Part shown: positions 18,069-28,276 of the stretch, piece by piece | Numbering within the stretch: position 1 is the stretch's first letter | Layout: each line of letters begins with the position of its first letter | Assembly: GCA_014859685.1 (NCBI GenBank) | Contig: JACUTU010000006.1 | Location: 78,403 to 142,402, forward strand | DNA length: 64,000 nucleotides | Origin: Sulfurospirillum sp. | Lineage (GTDB): Bacteria; Campylobacterota; Campylobacteria; Campylobacterales; Sulfurospirillaceae | Reading direction: 5' to 3' | Position numbers and translations under genes: made by a program | The notes under the pieces: generated by a model | Seen by the model: only the letters and a program-made list of their open reading frames with translations | Told to the model about the DNA's origin: nothing | Database searches by the model: none

Positions 18069-18980
18069 GTGTTTCGTTTTTTCTTTGTATCTATTGCATT
18101 ATGTGTTTCACTTGTGGCGAAAGATTTTCGTGTTGCTGCATACAATGTGGAAAATCTTTTTGATATGCAATACAACGCATCTGAATATAAAGAGTATATT
18201 CCAAACGCAAAAAGTGGTTGGACGCAAGACATGTATAACAAAAAACTATCCAATCTTGCAAAAGTTATCGCAGTTATTGATGCAGATATCATAGCTTTGA
18301 GTGAAGTTGAATCAAAACAAGCCCTCTATGATCTCAACGAAGCACTTGGCGTGAAAAAATATCCCTATATCTTTATCCAAAAAACAAGAGCAAATATCAA
18401 AAACGCTTTGCTTTCAAGGTATAAAATTCAAAAATCAAAAGAACATTTTGTGAAGGGTTTTAGTAGAAGTATCAGTGAATTGAGCCTTCTTGTGGAGCAA
18501 AATGAGTTAAAACTCTATCTAAATCATTGGCCCTCTTACAATTTTGCAAATGAAAGTCGCTTGGAATATGTAAAAGTTTTGCAAAAAATACTCAAAAAAA
18601 AGGATGAATACATCATCTTAGGGGATCTCAATTCTCCTTTGCAGATCCAAAAAGATGGCTGGGGTATTGGAGTGAATGAGCTTGTAAAAAACACACAAAG
18701 CCTAAATTTATGGCTGGAATTAACACCGCAAAAACGCTACTCACATGTATATAAATCCAATAAAAAAGCACTAGATCACATCATACTAAGTTCGAATATG
18801 CAAGATGGTAAAAAGATCGAATACAAGCCAAAAAGTTTTGGAGTATTTGCTCCTGATTTTGTATTGGATGCCAAAAAAAGACCCTATAGATGGCAGATTA
18901 GTAACTCTGGAAAGGGCAAGCATTTAGGCGACGGTTTTTCAGATCATCTTGCAATTTATGCGGATTTTTCTATCTACTAA
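18069..18980 (+). CDS. secreted endonuclease/exonuclease/phosphatase (EEP) family protein
   Basis: 303 residues from a GTG start, with a signal peptide (MFRFFFVSIALCVSLVAKDF). The mature protein starts with the EEP motif RVAAYNVENLFD, followed by LSEVES, the catalytic LNHWPS and GDLNSP segments, and the terminal SDHLAIYADF. It is likely a periplasmic or secreted metal-dependent nuclease or phosphodiesterase. The substrate cannot be told from sequence. It is a single gene with its own leader region, which contains repeat C. Confidence 0.85.
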   Translation: MFRFFFVSIALCVSLVAKDFRVAAYNVENLFDMQYNASEYKEYIPNAKSGWTQDMYNKKLSNLAKVIAVIDADIIALSEVESKQALYDLNEALGVKKYPYIFIQKTRANIKNALLSRYKIQKSKEHFVKGFSRSISELSLLVEQNELKLYLNHWPSYNFANESRLEYVKVLQKILKKKDEYIILGDLNSPLQIQKDGWGIGVNELVKNTQSLNLWLELTPQKRYSHVYKSNKKALDHIILSSNMQDGKKIEYKPKSFGVFAPDFVLDAKKRPYRWQISNSGKGKHLGDGFSDHLAIYADFSIY

Positions 18981-19040
18981 GAGTCATTTAACGCTGCGTT
19001 AGATAAAATATTTTTTTGATTAAATTTTAAAGGTAGATTG

Positions 19041-21092
19041 ATGATCAAGCCGTTATTGTTAGAAGTTGGTGTTGAAGAATTGCCAGCTATTCCTTTTTTG
19101 AAAGAACTTCCAAATATTGAAAAAAAATGGGCAGATATACTTGAAGCAAATGCGCTGTTGTGTGCGTTTGAGTTTTACTACACACCTCGCAGACTTGTAC
19201 TTTGGCACCCAGAGTTCGCACTTGCACAAGAAGACAGGGTGCAAGAAGTATTTGGCGCACCCCTACATGTGGCCTATAAAGATGGCAAACCTACACAAGC
19301 CGCTTTAAGTTTTGCAAAAAAATGTGGTGTAGGTGTAGATGCACTCGGTATTGCTCAAAAAGATGGTAAAGAAGTGTTGTATTTTGAGCAAACGATTAAG
19401 GGGCAAAATTCTAAAAACCTTATCGCTGTTATGCTGCAAGAATTTTTAGCTTCACTGAACTTTGGTAAGTCTATGCGATGGGCAGATCACAAAGAAAGTT
19501 TTATACGACCCATTAGATGGATTGGTGCTATGCTTGGCGATGAGCATATTCCTTTTTCGCTTTATGGTGTAGAATCGATGTATTTTTCCTATCCACACAG
19601 AAGTATTTCTTATGAACCATTTGCGTATGATTTTGCGGGAGATTTTTTTGAAAAACTAGAGCGAGGTGGCGTCATTCTCTATCCGCAAGAGAGAGAAAAA
19701 AAGATTCGTGCGCAGTTTTCACATTTGGAACATGAACACGGTGTGCAGATACAAGTTGATGTGGATCTACTTGCTGAAGTTGTCGCAATCACAGAATATC
19801 CAAAAGCATTGATAGGCACTTTTGATGCGGCATTTTTGCGTTTACCTCCTGAGGTGATCATCACTTCTATGAAAGAACATCAACGCTACTTTCCAGTTTT
19901 TAAAGATGGCAAATTGAGCAACCATTTTATAGTGGTTTCAAATGCTATTTGTGATGATTATGAACTCATTGTTAAGGGCAATGAAAAAGTGCTTCGTGCA
20001 AGACTCAGCGATGGACTCTTTTTTTATGACAATGATCTCAAAAATGGCTTGAGTATTCATGGACTCAAAGATATTGTATATCTTGATGGTTTGGGATCTG
20101 TGTTTGATAAAGTTATTCGTGAGAAAAATATCGTTGATTTTCTAGCCTTAAAATACAAAAAAGATTTGGACATCGATACTCCTTGTGAAAGCGAAAAAGA
20201 ACTTTTTGCACATCTTAATCGTGCCATTATGCTTTCAAAAGCGGATCTACTGAGTGAAATGGTGTATGAATTTACAGAATTGCAAGGACTTATGGGGTAT
20301 TATTACGCCAAGGCACAAGGCGAGAATACACTTGTGAGTTTGGCTATCAAAGAACAGTATTTGCCAAATGCAGAAGAAAGTGAACTACCGAGCAATATTT
20401 TTAGCTCTATCGTTGCACTTGCATGTAAGCTTGATTCGTTGATGGCGCTTTTTAGTATTCAAAAAATTCCAACAGGCACAAAAGATCCTTATGCTCTGCG
20501 TCGTGCCGTCAATGGCATCATTAAGATAGTCTTAAGTAAAAAACTCTCTTTTGATATCACAAGCGATTTGCAAGCTTTGCGTAAAAACTATGCAAAATTT
20601 GATTTAGTGGTGCTTGAGCAATTTTTTATCGAAAGGATGTACCAATTTTTTGATGTCAATGTTTCGCTCATCAAAGCAGTGCTTGAAAGTGGCGAGAGAG
20701 ATATCTTAAAAATCGCCCAAAAAGTAGAAGCACTCGATAAGATAGCACATAGTAGCGATTTCAAAGAGATGTTCTCAACATTTAAAAGAGTTGCAAATAT
20801 CATAAAAGGTATGGATCTTGAAGGCGAGCTAGCTATAGATGAAACTTTGTTTGCATCTGCGTATGAAAAAGAACTTTACGCAGCTTTTTATGAGAAACAG
20901 CAAGCATATTATGAAAGTTATGAAGCAAAGCTTGATGCACTTTTTTCACTCAAACAAGAAATTGATCTGTTTTTTGACAATGTTATGGTCAATGCTGAAG
21001 ACGAAAAATTGAAAACCAATCGACAAAATCTCATAGCCTCTATCTACAAAGAGTTTAAATCCGTTGCTGATATTAAAGAAATCACACTATAA
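19041..21092 (+). CDS. glyS: glycine--tRNA ligase beta subunit
   Basis: Beta subunit of the heterotetrameric bacterial glycyl-tRNA synthetase, 683 residues. The N terminus LLLEVGVEELPA and MRWADHKESFIRPIRW are diagnostic. An HD-like and anticodon-binding C-terminal region ends DNVMVNAEDEKLKTNRQNLI. The ATG at 19041 is used (AAAGG upstream) rather than the adjacent TTG. The alpha subunit gene glyQ is not in the window. The HlyD-like gene follows after 29 bp. Confidence 0.97.
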   Translation: MIKPLLLEVGVEELPAIPFLKELPNIEKKWADILEANALLCAFEFYYTPRRLVLWHPEFALAQEDRVQEVFGAPLHVAYKDGKPTQAALSFAKKCGVGVDALGIAQKDGKEVLYFEQTIKGQNSKNLIAVMLQEFLASLNFGKSMRWADHKESFIRPIRWIGAMLGDEHIPFSLYGVESMYFSYPHRSISYEPFAYDFAGDFFEKLERGGVILYPQEREKKIRAQFSHLEHEHGVQIQVDVDLLAEVVAITEYPKALIGTFDAAFLRLPPEVIITSMKEHQRYFPVFKDGKLSNHFIVVSNAICDDYELIVKGNEKVLRARLSDGLFFYDNDLKNGLSIHGLKDIVYLDGLGSVFDKVIREKNIVDFLALKYKKDLDIDTPCESEKELFAHLNRAIMLSKADLLSEMVYEFTELQGLMGYYYAKAQGENTLVSLAIKEQYLPNAEESELPSNIFSSIVALACKLDSLMALFSIQKIPTGTKDPYALRRAVNGIIKIVLSKKLSFDITSDLQALRKNYAKFDLVVLEQFFIERMYQFFDVNVSLIKAVLESGERDILKIAQKVEALDKIAHSSDFKEMFSTFKRVANIIKGMDLEGELAIDETLFASAYEKELYAAFYEKQQAYYESYEAKLDALFSLKQEIDLFFDNVMVNAEDEKLKTNRQNLIASIYKEFKSVADIKEITL

Positions 21093-21121
21093 TGTTTAAA
21101 AATTATTGCAAGGTGTAATGT

Positions 21122-21922
21122 GTGTTTAAAATTTTTACTATAACGGCTTTGGCTTTTTTACAGCTTTTCGCTGGCGTGTATTATGCAAAAATTGAGCCAC
21201 TCAACAGTGTGTCACTCAAGGCTAGCGTGAGTGGTGAAGTACAAGAAGTGGCAAAAGAACTTGAGGGAAAATTTTCACAAGGTGGAGTAGTCGTTAAAAT
21301 TGATGATATTTTGGATAATACCGAATTACAAACTTCAAAAGAAAAACTGATTTCTTTGCAAAAAATACTTGAAGCAACAAAGCAAAATATCAAAAATGCC
21401 AAAGAGATTGAAGGGCTAAAAGAGCAGAGTTATGAGCGGATAAAAAATCTCAAAACAAAATCAAGATTAGAGAAAGAAAACGAACTCATTGCATTGATAA
21501 ACGCACAAAATCAGAGCATATCACTGCAAAATACACTTGAAAATTTCAAGATACAAGTGAGTGATCTGCATTTTAAAATAGCTTCTTTACAAGATAGAAT
21601 CAGTAAGAAAAATATCCAAGTGCAAAAAGATTTTTATCTCTATGCCTTACATGTAGAAAGAGGCGATTTTGTAAATATCGGCACACCTCTTATAGATGTT
21701 TTTGACCTCTCAAAAGGAAAACTCACCCTCTTTTTGCTTAAAGAAGATGTAGAGTTGGCAAAAAGTGGTGTTGTGTATATCGATGGTGAACCAACGAATT
21801 ATAAAGTGCATAAGATTTGGAATGTTGCTGATTCACAAAATATTTCAGCTTATAAGGCCGAAATTCTCATAGATGCACCAAAACAATTTTCACAGCTACT
21901 TAAAGTTGAGTTTAAGCCATGA
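21122..21922 (+). CDS. periplasmic HlyD/membrane-fusion-like coiled-coil protein
   Basis: 266 residues from a GTG start with AAGG upstream. A signal peptide (about 1-21) is followed by a lipoyl-like half (LKASVSGEVQEVAKELEGKF), a long alpha-helical hairpin (about 60-160, many Lys/Glu/Gln) and the second half (YALHVERGDFVNIGTPLIDVFDLSKG). This order is the membrane-fusion-protein fold without an N-terminal membrane anchor. The transporter partner is not adjacent. The stop overlaps the oxidoreductase ATG. Confidence 0.75.
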   Translation: MFKIFTITALAFLQLFAGVYYAKIEPLNSVSLKASVSGEVQEVAKELEGKFSQGGVVVKIDDILDNTELQTSKEKLISLQKILEATKQNIKNAKEIEGLKEQSYERIKNLKTKSRLEKENELIALINAQNQSISLQNTLENFKIQVSDLHFKIASLQDRISKKNIQVQKDFYLYALHVERGDFVNIGTPLIDVFDLSKGKLTLFLLKEDVELAKSGVVYIDGEPTNYKVHKIWNVADSQNISAYKAEILIDAPKQFSQLLKVEFKP

Positions 21923-23676
21923 GCAAAAAAACAACCTGCCCACTTGATTGTTATGATGGATGCAGTGTTGTTGTGGATAAAAACTTAGTACTCAAGGGTG
22001 AAAAAGAACATCCAGTCACCAAAGGACATTTGTGTGCAAATCTCAATCATTTTTTTGATTTTACTCGCATCAGCACACCTCTTTTTGAACAAAAGCAGAT
22101 TGAATTAGACGCCGCACTTGAAATTTTAAGAGACAAGTTGACCGAAAGTAAACCAGCAAAAGTCCTCTATCTTCAAGGTAGTGGAAATCTTGGCAAGATG
22201 CAAAATATTACTAAACTCTTTTTTTCTCAATTTGGTGCAACAATCGCCCAAGGCTCACTGTGTGATGAAGCTGGCGGTTATGGCATAGAAGAGGGCAGGG
22301 GTGCAAATCTAGCGCTCTCACCAACGCAAGTTGCCAAATGTGAAGTTGTTATCTTATGGGGACGCAATGTTGCTGTAACAAATCCGCATATGCTCCACGC
22401 TATCAAGGGAAAAACGCTCATTGTGATAGATCCGCTCAAGATAGATTTAGCCCTCAAGGCAGACTTGTATGTAAGTATAAAACCTCGTGGAGATATCTAT
22501 CTTGCAATGTTGCTCGCACGATTTGCCTACACGCAACAAATGGATGATGAAGAGTTTATCCAAAATCGTTGCAAAAATTTTGATTATTATCTTGATATGA
22601 TTAGTGCTTATTTTATCCGTGATCTCTCGCAAAAATCAGGCGTTTGTTTGAGCGATGCAGATAAAATTCTTTCTATGATTGCTGGTAAAAAAGTTGCGAT
22701 ACTTGTAGGTACTGGTGTGCAAAAATATACACATGGACACAGTGTTTTGCGTGCCATCGATAGTTTTGCAGCACTTTTGGGTCTTTTTGGCAAAGAGGGT
22801 TGTGGCGTTGGGTATCCATCAAATAGTTTTTATGGGTTTGAAAATCCTTTTTTCTTTAGAGCAAAAACGACGCCATTACCACTTGTTGATTTTGGTGCGT
22901 ATGATCTAGTTTTTATCCAAGGTGGCAATCCAGCCAATCAAATGCCTTGCACACCAAAAATCAAAGAAGCACTGAAAAAAGCCAAATTTGTTGTGTATAT
23001 GGGCTTACATGTAAACGAAACTTCCAACCTAGCCCAGCTTGTAATTCCAGCTAAATCATTTTTAGAAAAAGAGGATGTTAAACTATCTTATGGGCATGAA
23101 TTTGTGGGTTTGATGCCAAAAATTACTGAGGCGAAATTTGGGATCAGTGAATATGAATTAACCCAATTTTTACTCAAAAATTTTGGCTTTGCACCAGCCT
23201 TGCGTGAACAAGAGTATATAGAAAAAATCATCGCCTCTGGTGCTGTGCAAAAAGATGGTCATCTCATAAGTAAAGTCTATGATGAAATTGCGTATGCTTC
23301 AAAATTTTATACTGCGGATGAAAAATTTCTCTTTTTTGATGAATTTTATGATGAAAAAGATGGCAAAGAAGAAGAAGGTTTTTACCTCTTGAGTGGCAAA
23401 TATAACAAATCGCTCAATTCACAATTTCAAACCCATGATGCCTTACATGTACCGCCTTGTCTTGGACTTGCGGATGATTCTATTGTGCAACTTTCTCGTG
23501 GAGAGTTTACATGTAGATATGTTGTGAAAAATGATGCGAGATTGCGGAATGATTGTGTATTGCTCTATAGTGGCGCGCGTGATGCAAATATGCTTACACC
23601 GACTAGGATGTCACAAGAGGGCGAAATGGCTGTTTTTCAAGAGGAAAAGGTCAAACTTAAGGTTATCGATGAATGA
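21919..23676 (+). CDS. molybdopterin-dependent oxidoreductase (DMSO reductase superfamily), short form
   Basis: 585 residues. The N-terminal [4Fe-4S] site uses Cys 7, 11, 15 and 39 (TCPLDCYDGC...GHLCAN). SLCDEAGGYG lies where the Mo ligand region is expected, and later segments (VVILWGRNVAVTNPHML, GGNPANQMPC) match MGD-binding regions. No Tat signal is visible, so it is probably cytoplasmic. It is shorter than the usual 650-750 residues, with a compact C-terminal domain. The substrate is unknown. It overlaps both neighbours. Confidence 0.85.
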   Translation: MSKKTTCPLDCYDGCSVVVDKNLVLKGEKEHPVTKGHLCANLNHFFDFTRISTPLFEQKQIELDAALEILRDKLTESKPAKVLYLQGSGNLGKMQNITKLFFSQFGATIAQGSLCDEAGGYGIEEGRGANLALSPTQVAKCEVVILWGRNVAVTNPHMLHAIKGKTLIVIDPLKIDLALKADLYVSIKPRGDIYLAMLLARFAYTQQMDDEEFIQNRCKNFDYYLDMISAYFIRDLSQKSGVCLSDADKILSMIAGKKVAILVGTGVQKYTHGHSVLRAIDSFAALLGLFGKEGCGVGYPSNSFYGFENPFFFRAKTTPLPLVDFGAYDLVFIQGGNPANQMPCTPKIKEALKKAKFVVYMGLHVNETSNLAQLVIPAKSFLEKEDVKLSYGHEFVGLMPKITEAKFGISEYELTQFLLKNFGFAPALREQEYIEKIIASGAVQKDGHLISKVYDEIAYASKFYTADEKFLFFDEFYDEKDGKEEEGFYLLSGKYNKSLNSQFQTHDALHVPPCLGLADDSIVQLSRGEFTCRYVVKNDARLRNDCVLLYSGARDANMLTPTRMSQEGEMAVFQEEKVKLKVIDE

Positions 23677-24352
23677 TGATGCGCTCGTAGATGACGCTCT
23701 TTTGCTTGTGGAGCAGAATTTTTACTTTTTGCATATGGGTGAGTTTTTGGGAAAACTTTCTAAAACTGAAGATTTAAGCCATGATCATAGTACTTTTGTT
23801 GTCAAAAAGATGTCTAATGGTGCGTACTATTTAAATGCTGAGATCACGCAAGTGCTTTTACAAAATGCGTACGAAACTAAAACAGATGAGATCTCTTTGT
23901 TTGAGTATTTTGTGGAATTCAATGCTTTTCGTGGCATTTGTATGGCGATGGTGGAAGCGTTGCGGTTGGAGAGTAATTTTAGAGAATTTATGCAAGAAAA
24001 ACTTGTCGATCGTTTTGAGGATTTTGTTGATATTCTTTCGTTTGTACGCAATGTTCTCTCCCACAATATCCACTCAGAGATCAAGCTAGCTAGCAAAGAC
24101 TTTGATGGTACACTCAAACGCATTCGTCGAATGCAGCGAAAAACAAGTATCAATTTTGAATTTATCTACGCGATTGATCTGCCAGAAATTGCCTCTCCAA
24201 ATCTCGAATATGGTTTTGTCTGCGCGATAGATTTTGAAGCATTAGATACGAATACGGAATTTTTGCAAGTGATCTCACACTGGCAATTGTTTGTTTTAAG
24301 CGAACTGTGTTTCAACCTTGTGAGCGTATTTCGCACCCTGCAAGCTAAGTAA
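23669..24352 (+). CDS. unassigned helical protein
   Basis: 227 residues from an ATG overlapping the end of the oxidoreductase gene by eight bases. It is mostly alpha-helical and acidic, with no signal peptide. The segment SFVRNVLSHNIHSEIKL contains R-x4-H (RNVLSH), which resembles the HEPN-type motif but is not enough to assign it. Operon position after the molybdoenzyme could suggest a dedicated chaperone, though the sequence does not resemble TorD to my eye. Confidence 0.6.
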   Translation: MNDDALVDDALLLVEQNFYFLHMGEFLGKLSKTEDLSHDHSTFVVKKMSNGAYYLNAEITQVLLQNAYETKTDEISLFEYFVEFNAFRGICMAMVEALRLESNFREFMQEKLVDRFEDFVDILSFVRNVLSHNIHSEIKLASKDFDGTLKRIRRMQRKTSINFEFIYAIDLPEIASPNLEYGFVCAIDFEALDTNTEFLQVISHWQLFVLSELCFNLVSVFRTLQAK

Positions 24353-24364
24353 AAGAATCTCAGT

Positions 24365-26146
24365 TTGCATAAGCACACTCTTTTAAAAGATCTCTTTGGA
24401 CACAACAATTTTAAACCGAAACAAGAAGAGGCGATCGATGCTATTTTGAGTGGCAAAGATGTGCTTATGATCTTGCCCACAGGCGGCGGTAAATCTTTAG
24501 CATACCAGCTTCCCTCTTTGATGATGCAAGGCACAACGATCGTAATCTCACCACTTATTGCTCTTATGCAAGATCAAGTACAAAATCTCAAAGATCAAAA
24601 TATCCAAGCAGCGATGCTCGCTTCCAATCAAAATGTAAGTGAAAATGATGCAGTCATTCGCAGTGTTTTGCAAGGGCAAATAAAACTTTTATACATTTCG
24701 CCAGAACGACTCAATACATCCAAAATGCAAGAGATTCTCAAAAAAATAACTATCAATTTTTTTGTAATAGATGAGGCACATTGCATCAGCGAATGGGGGC
24801 ATGAATTTCGTGAAGATTATCGTTTTTTGGGAGTTTTAAAACAACTTTTTCCTCAAAAAGCGATTGCAGCGTTTACTGCAACTGCTACTTTACATGTACA
24901 AAAAGATATCCAAAATCTACTCGCCTTACAAAAACCACTTATCCTTAAGGGACAGATATTTCGCTCAAATTTGGGTATCCATATCAAGCAAAGAGTGAAA
25001 AATGGCTATAGTGAACTTTTGGAATTTTTGCAAGATCGAAAAGAGCAACAAGGCATCGTGTATATGCCATCTCGTGCAAAATGTGAAGAGTTATCCGCAT
25101 ATCTCAATGTTCATGGTTTTGTGAGCGATTATTATCACGCAGGGATGGAAAATGCAAGAAGAGACAGTGTCTATTTTTCTTTTGTACGCGATGAGATTCA
25201 CATCATCGTAGCAACTATCGCTTTTGGTATGGGTATCGATAAAAGTGATATCCGTTTTGTAGTGCATATGAGTATGCCAAAAACGATAGAAAATTATTTT
25301 CAAGAGATAGGTAGAGCGGGCAGGGATGGTGAATATGCAACCGTATTGATGCTTTATGCCGCACAAGATTTACTTTATGCAAAAATGCGTGCAGGTGAAA
25401 TTCAAAACGCTGCATACCGACAAAATATGCTTGAAAAATTGAGTAGCGTGTACCGGTTTGTGAGTAGTGAAACATGCAGACATCAAAGTATCGCACGATA
25501 TTTTGAGGATGAGATCAAAGCTTGCGAGGATCATTGTGATAACTGTTTAGAACCAGAAGTGATCAAAGAAGATATCTCATGGCATTGCAAAAAAATACTC
25601 TCTTGTGTCTACCGCACTGAACAGAAATTTGGTAAAACATATCTCATTGATATCCTTACGGGATCAAGTAACAAAAAAATTCTTGAAAATGGACACGATC
25701 AGTTGAGCGTTTATGGAATTGGCAAGGATTTGCATAAAAAGCAGTGGTTTGTAATTGTTGATCGACTTTTAGAGATAGAAGCATTGCGGTTAGGTGAATT
25801 TCAAGTACTTTTACTCACACAAATAGCCAGTGATATCTTGAAAAGTTTGCAAACGGTAAATATCCACGCAAATAGACTTATGGTGAAGAAAAATCTAGTA
25901 GCAAAAAGTGTCGTGCAAATGCCAAATGATTTTGATGTTGCACTCTTTGAAACACTCAAAGCATTGCGAACACGACTCGCCAAAGAAAATAATGTACCCG
26001 CATATATCATATGTGGTGATAAAACGCTTAAAGAGATGGCCAAGATGAAACCAAAAACTGATGAGCAGATGCTAGCGATAAATGGTATAGGGCAAAAGAA
26101 ACTTGAGCAATACGGCAACTATTTTTTACAAGCCATTAGAGCTTAG
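24365..26146 (+). CDS. recQ: ATP-dependent DNA helicase RecQ
   Basis: 593-residue 3'-5' helicase. Q-motif region [19 protein letters not shown], Walker [19 protein letters not shown] box [19 protein letters not shown], motif [12 protein letters not shown], the RecQ zinc site ([10 protein letters not shown]...CEDHCDNC) and a C-terminal HRDC domain from about residue 515. No ATG is available; the TTG at 24365 places the N terminus where RecQ proteins begin. The 3' end overlaps the convergent chemoreceptor gene by four bases. Confidence 0.95.
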   Translation: MHKHTLLKDLFGHNNFKPKQEEAIDAILSGKDVLMILPTGGGKSLAYQLPSLMMQGTTIVISPLIALMQDQVQNLKDQNIQAAMLASNQNVSENDAVIRSVLQGQIKLLYISPERLNTSKMQEILKKITINFFVIDEAHCISEWGHEFREDYRFLGVLKQLFPQKAIAAFTATATLHVQKDIQNLLALQKPLILKGQIFRSNLGIHIKQRVKNGYSELLEFLQDRKEQQGIVYMPSRAKCEELSAYLNVHGFVSDYYHAGMENARRDSVYFSFVRDEIHIIVATIAFGMGIDKSDIRFVVHMSMPKTIENYFQEIGRAGRDGEYATVLMLYAAQDLLYAKMRAGEIQNAAYRQNMLEKLSSVYRFVSSETCRHQSIARYFEDEIKACEDHCDNCLEPEVIKEDISWHCKKILSCVYRTEQKFGKTYLIDILTGSSNKKILENGHDQLSVYGIGKDLHKKQWFVIVDRLLEIEALRLGEFQVLLLTQIASDILKSLQTVNIHANRLMVKKNLVAKSVVQMPNDFDVALFETLKALRTRLAKENNVPAYIICGDKTLKEMAKMKPKTDEQMLAINGIGQKKLEQYGNYFLQAIRA

Positions 26147-28068
26147 ATTATTTTTGCTCCATAAAAATTCACTCCGTCCATAATCTCTTGACTTGCGTAA
26201 CGGATTTCACATGTAAGAGTTGATCTGTTATGCAGTGGCGTGTCGAACTGTAGTGTGACACGATCATTTGTGTTTTTATGTGTAGTATGCGTTGCATAGT
26301 AAAAAGAGATGCCACTATCACTGCTATCAAATACAAAGATTTTGTGATTGTCTTGATCCACGCCAGATATTGGAGGTGTTAGCACTGTTCGTTCATCTTC
26401 TCTATTGTTTTTCACAAGTTCAAAACCATCTGCTAAGCTTTTGAGCTGTCCACTTTTGTGTGAAATGATCCGCATTACTTCTTCGGTAGTTTGTGCATTT
26501 TGTGCTAAGATAGAGCTTGATTCTTTGACTCTATTGAGGTTTTCATTGACATTTGTAAGCATTTTTGATTCATCTGCAAAATCTCCGTGAAATGTTTGCA
26601 AAGATTTTTCAATAAGCAAGAAAGCATCTTCTACTTTTTCAAAACTTTTATTCATATCGTGCGAATTTTGCACGAGCGAAATGATACTCTGTTTTGAAAT
26701 TGTGGCACTTTGATTGACTGTATTGATTTGGCTATCTATTTTTGCAATTACGCTTGCAATTTCAGCAGCATTTGCGCGAGAAACATCTGCAAGTTCTCTG
26801 ATCTTATCAGCAACAACAGCAAAACTTCGCCCATGTTCGCCCGCACGCGCTGCTTCAATCGCAGCATTTAAAGCAATGAGATTTGTTTCATCTGCGATAT
26901 CGGTGATGATTTCAGTTGTTTTTGAGACTTCATTTGAAAATTCTTTAAGGTGTTCAATGCTCAACGCCGTCTCATCCATAGCAACCGCAGCTTCATTGCC
27001 TTTTGTGACATTGTTCAAGATGGCATATTTGCTTTGTTGCACTATCTTTGCGGATTCGCTTGATGTGTCTATGAGTTCGTTGAGTGAGATGCTGATGCGT
27101 TCGTTGTTATCTAAAACATTATCTAGTTTTTCTTTTGAATGATCAATTGATGTAGATTGCAAGTTTACATATTGATTTGTTTCATCGATTTTTACATAAC
27201 TGTAACTTGCTTGAAATGCCATATTTTTACTAGCTTCCACTACATTTGAGATGACAGGTCGGAGTGCATCGACCATATTTTTTACATGTAAGAAGAGTTT
27301 ATCTATCTCATTGTGCGAAGTTTTGTCTTCTATATCTTCGTCTTTTAAAAATTCGCCAATGACAAAGTTTCCTTTTTCAACCCTCAAGATAATTTCCAAA
27401 AGCTTATTAATGCGTTTTGAGACATGTTTACTGAAGAGAAAATGTGTTAGAAGTAAAATTATAGAGATATTTATAATGCCTGTAAAAATAGTTAAAAGCG
27501 TGTTGTTTTTGAGTGCATCGTAAAAATCTTGTAGTTCGATTTTGATATTTTCAGCTGCGATAACATCGCCATTATTCCAAGCTGGATGACACATTTTACA
27601 TTTTTCTTCAGCGATAATGGGACGCGAAAGTGTATAAAAATCTTTGCCATCCTCGCTGATAATTGCCTCTTTTTCTTTGAGATTTTTATCTGCATTAAAA
27701 GCATCGATTGTCCCTGCTTCAAAAGAGCTTGCTAGATTTTTTTCTGACATAGGATTTTTTGAAGCTTGTTTAAAAAAAACTTTACCATTTGATATGTGTG
27801 TAAATTTATCAAAAACTTCATTTTGAATGATTTGTGGCACTTCAGGCGATTCCCCGCTAAAAAACTTTTCATTTCTTGATTGTAACAACACATCAGCAAA
27901 ATCAAGTATAGAAGTAGCCTGTGATTTTAAATTTGCTCTTTGTGCATCAACTTGTTTCGTGTAATTATAGTAATAAAATAATGCAGAAATACCAATAAAT
28001 GCCACAGCAAACATAACTGAAAACATAGTAGCTAACTTAAATTTTTGAATATTTTTTTGAATGCTCAT
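26143..28068 (-). CDS. methyl-accepting chemotaxis protein with periplasmic heme-c motif and C-terminal PilZ-like domain
   Basis: 641 residues. Transmembrane helices at about 14-34 and 192-212 enclose a periplasmic domain with a covalent-heme motif CKMCH at 157-161, in a DUF3365/Tll0287-type arrangement. A HAMP-like segment follows, then the signalling hairpin with [20 protein letters not shown]. The last 86 residues contain R-x3-R (556-560) and D-x-S-x-x-G (581-586), the PilZ c-di-GMP signature, in the right order. This predicts a redox or gas chemoreceptor tuned by c-di-GMP. No C-terminal CheB/CheR tether is seen. Confidence 0.88.
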   Translation of the reverse strand: MSIQKNIQKFKLATMFSVMFAVAFIGISALFYYYNYTKQVDAQRANLKSQATSILDFADVLLQSRNEKFFSGESPEVPQIIQNEVFDKFTHISNGKVFFKQASKNPMSEKNLASSFEAGTIDAFNADKNLKEKEAIISEDGKDFYTLSRPIIAEEKCKMCHPAWNNGDVIAAENIKIELQDFYDALKNNTLLTIFTGIINISIILLLTHFLFSKHVSKRINKLLEIILRVEKGNFVIGEFLKDEDIEDKTSHNEIDKLFLHVKNMVDALRPVISNVVEASKNMAFQASYSYVKIDETNQYVNLQSTSIDHSKEKLDNVLDNNERISISLNELIDTSSESAKIVQQSKYAILNNVTKGNEAAVAMDETALSIEHLKEFSNEVSKTTEIITDIADETNLIALNAAIEAARAGEHGRSFAVVADKIRELADVSRANAAEIASVIAKIDSQINTVNQSATISKQSIISLVQNSHDMNKSFEKVEDAFLLIEKSLQTFHGDFADESKMLTNVNENLNRVKESSSILAQNAQTTEEVMRIISHKSGQLKSLADGFELVKNNREDERTVLTPPISGVDQDNHKIFVFDSSDSGISFYYATHTTHKNTNDRVTLQFDTPLHNRSTLTCEIRYASQEIMDGVNFYGAKII

Positions 28069-28153
28069 AACAACTCTTTTTTATAATTTTAAAATTTTAA
28101 AATTATAACAAAAAAATTTTTGAATTGAGGTTAAAGAATTGTTATAAAAATAT

Positions 28154-28197
28154 CTTGTGTTACGCATTAAAACAAACTCATCTGTTTTAATGATTGG
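28154..28197 (+). repeat. MITE-like repeat, copy G (left-end relic)
   Basis: About 44 bp resembling the left part of copies D and F: TGTTACGCATTAAAAC then a short loop and GTTTTAATG, forming a perfect 9-bp hairpin. No right end is found. It lies in the divergent gap between the chemoreceptor and metH starts (28069-28276). The rest of that gap holds a candidate metH -10 box, TACAAT at 28245-28250, and the metH ribosome-binding site. Confidence 0.6.
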
Positions 28198-28276
28198 GAT
28201 TAAAGCTCTTAGTGTGTATTATGATAGTTTTATAACTATTTTGTTACAATCTTCCATATATATAAGAGGATCTATT

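Noticed and set aside
28157..28276. In-frame N-terminal extension of metH
   Set aside because: It would add 40 residues encoded partly by repeat relic G, and the TTG at 28277 has a good ribosome-binding site and the family N terminus.
28069..28276. Cobalamin riboswitch before metH (and before the BtuB-like gene, 34654-34772)
   Set aside because: Neither leader is long enough or contains the recognisable B12-box region.
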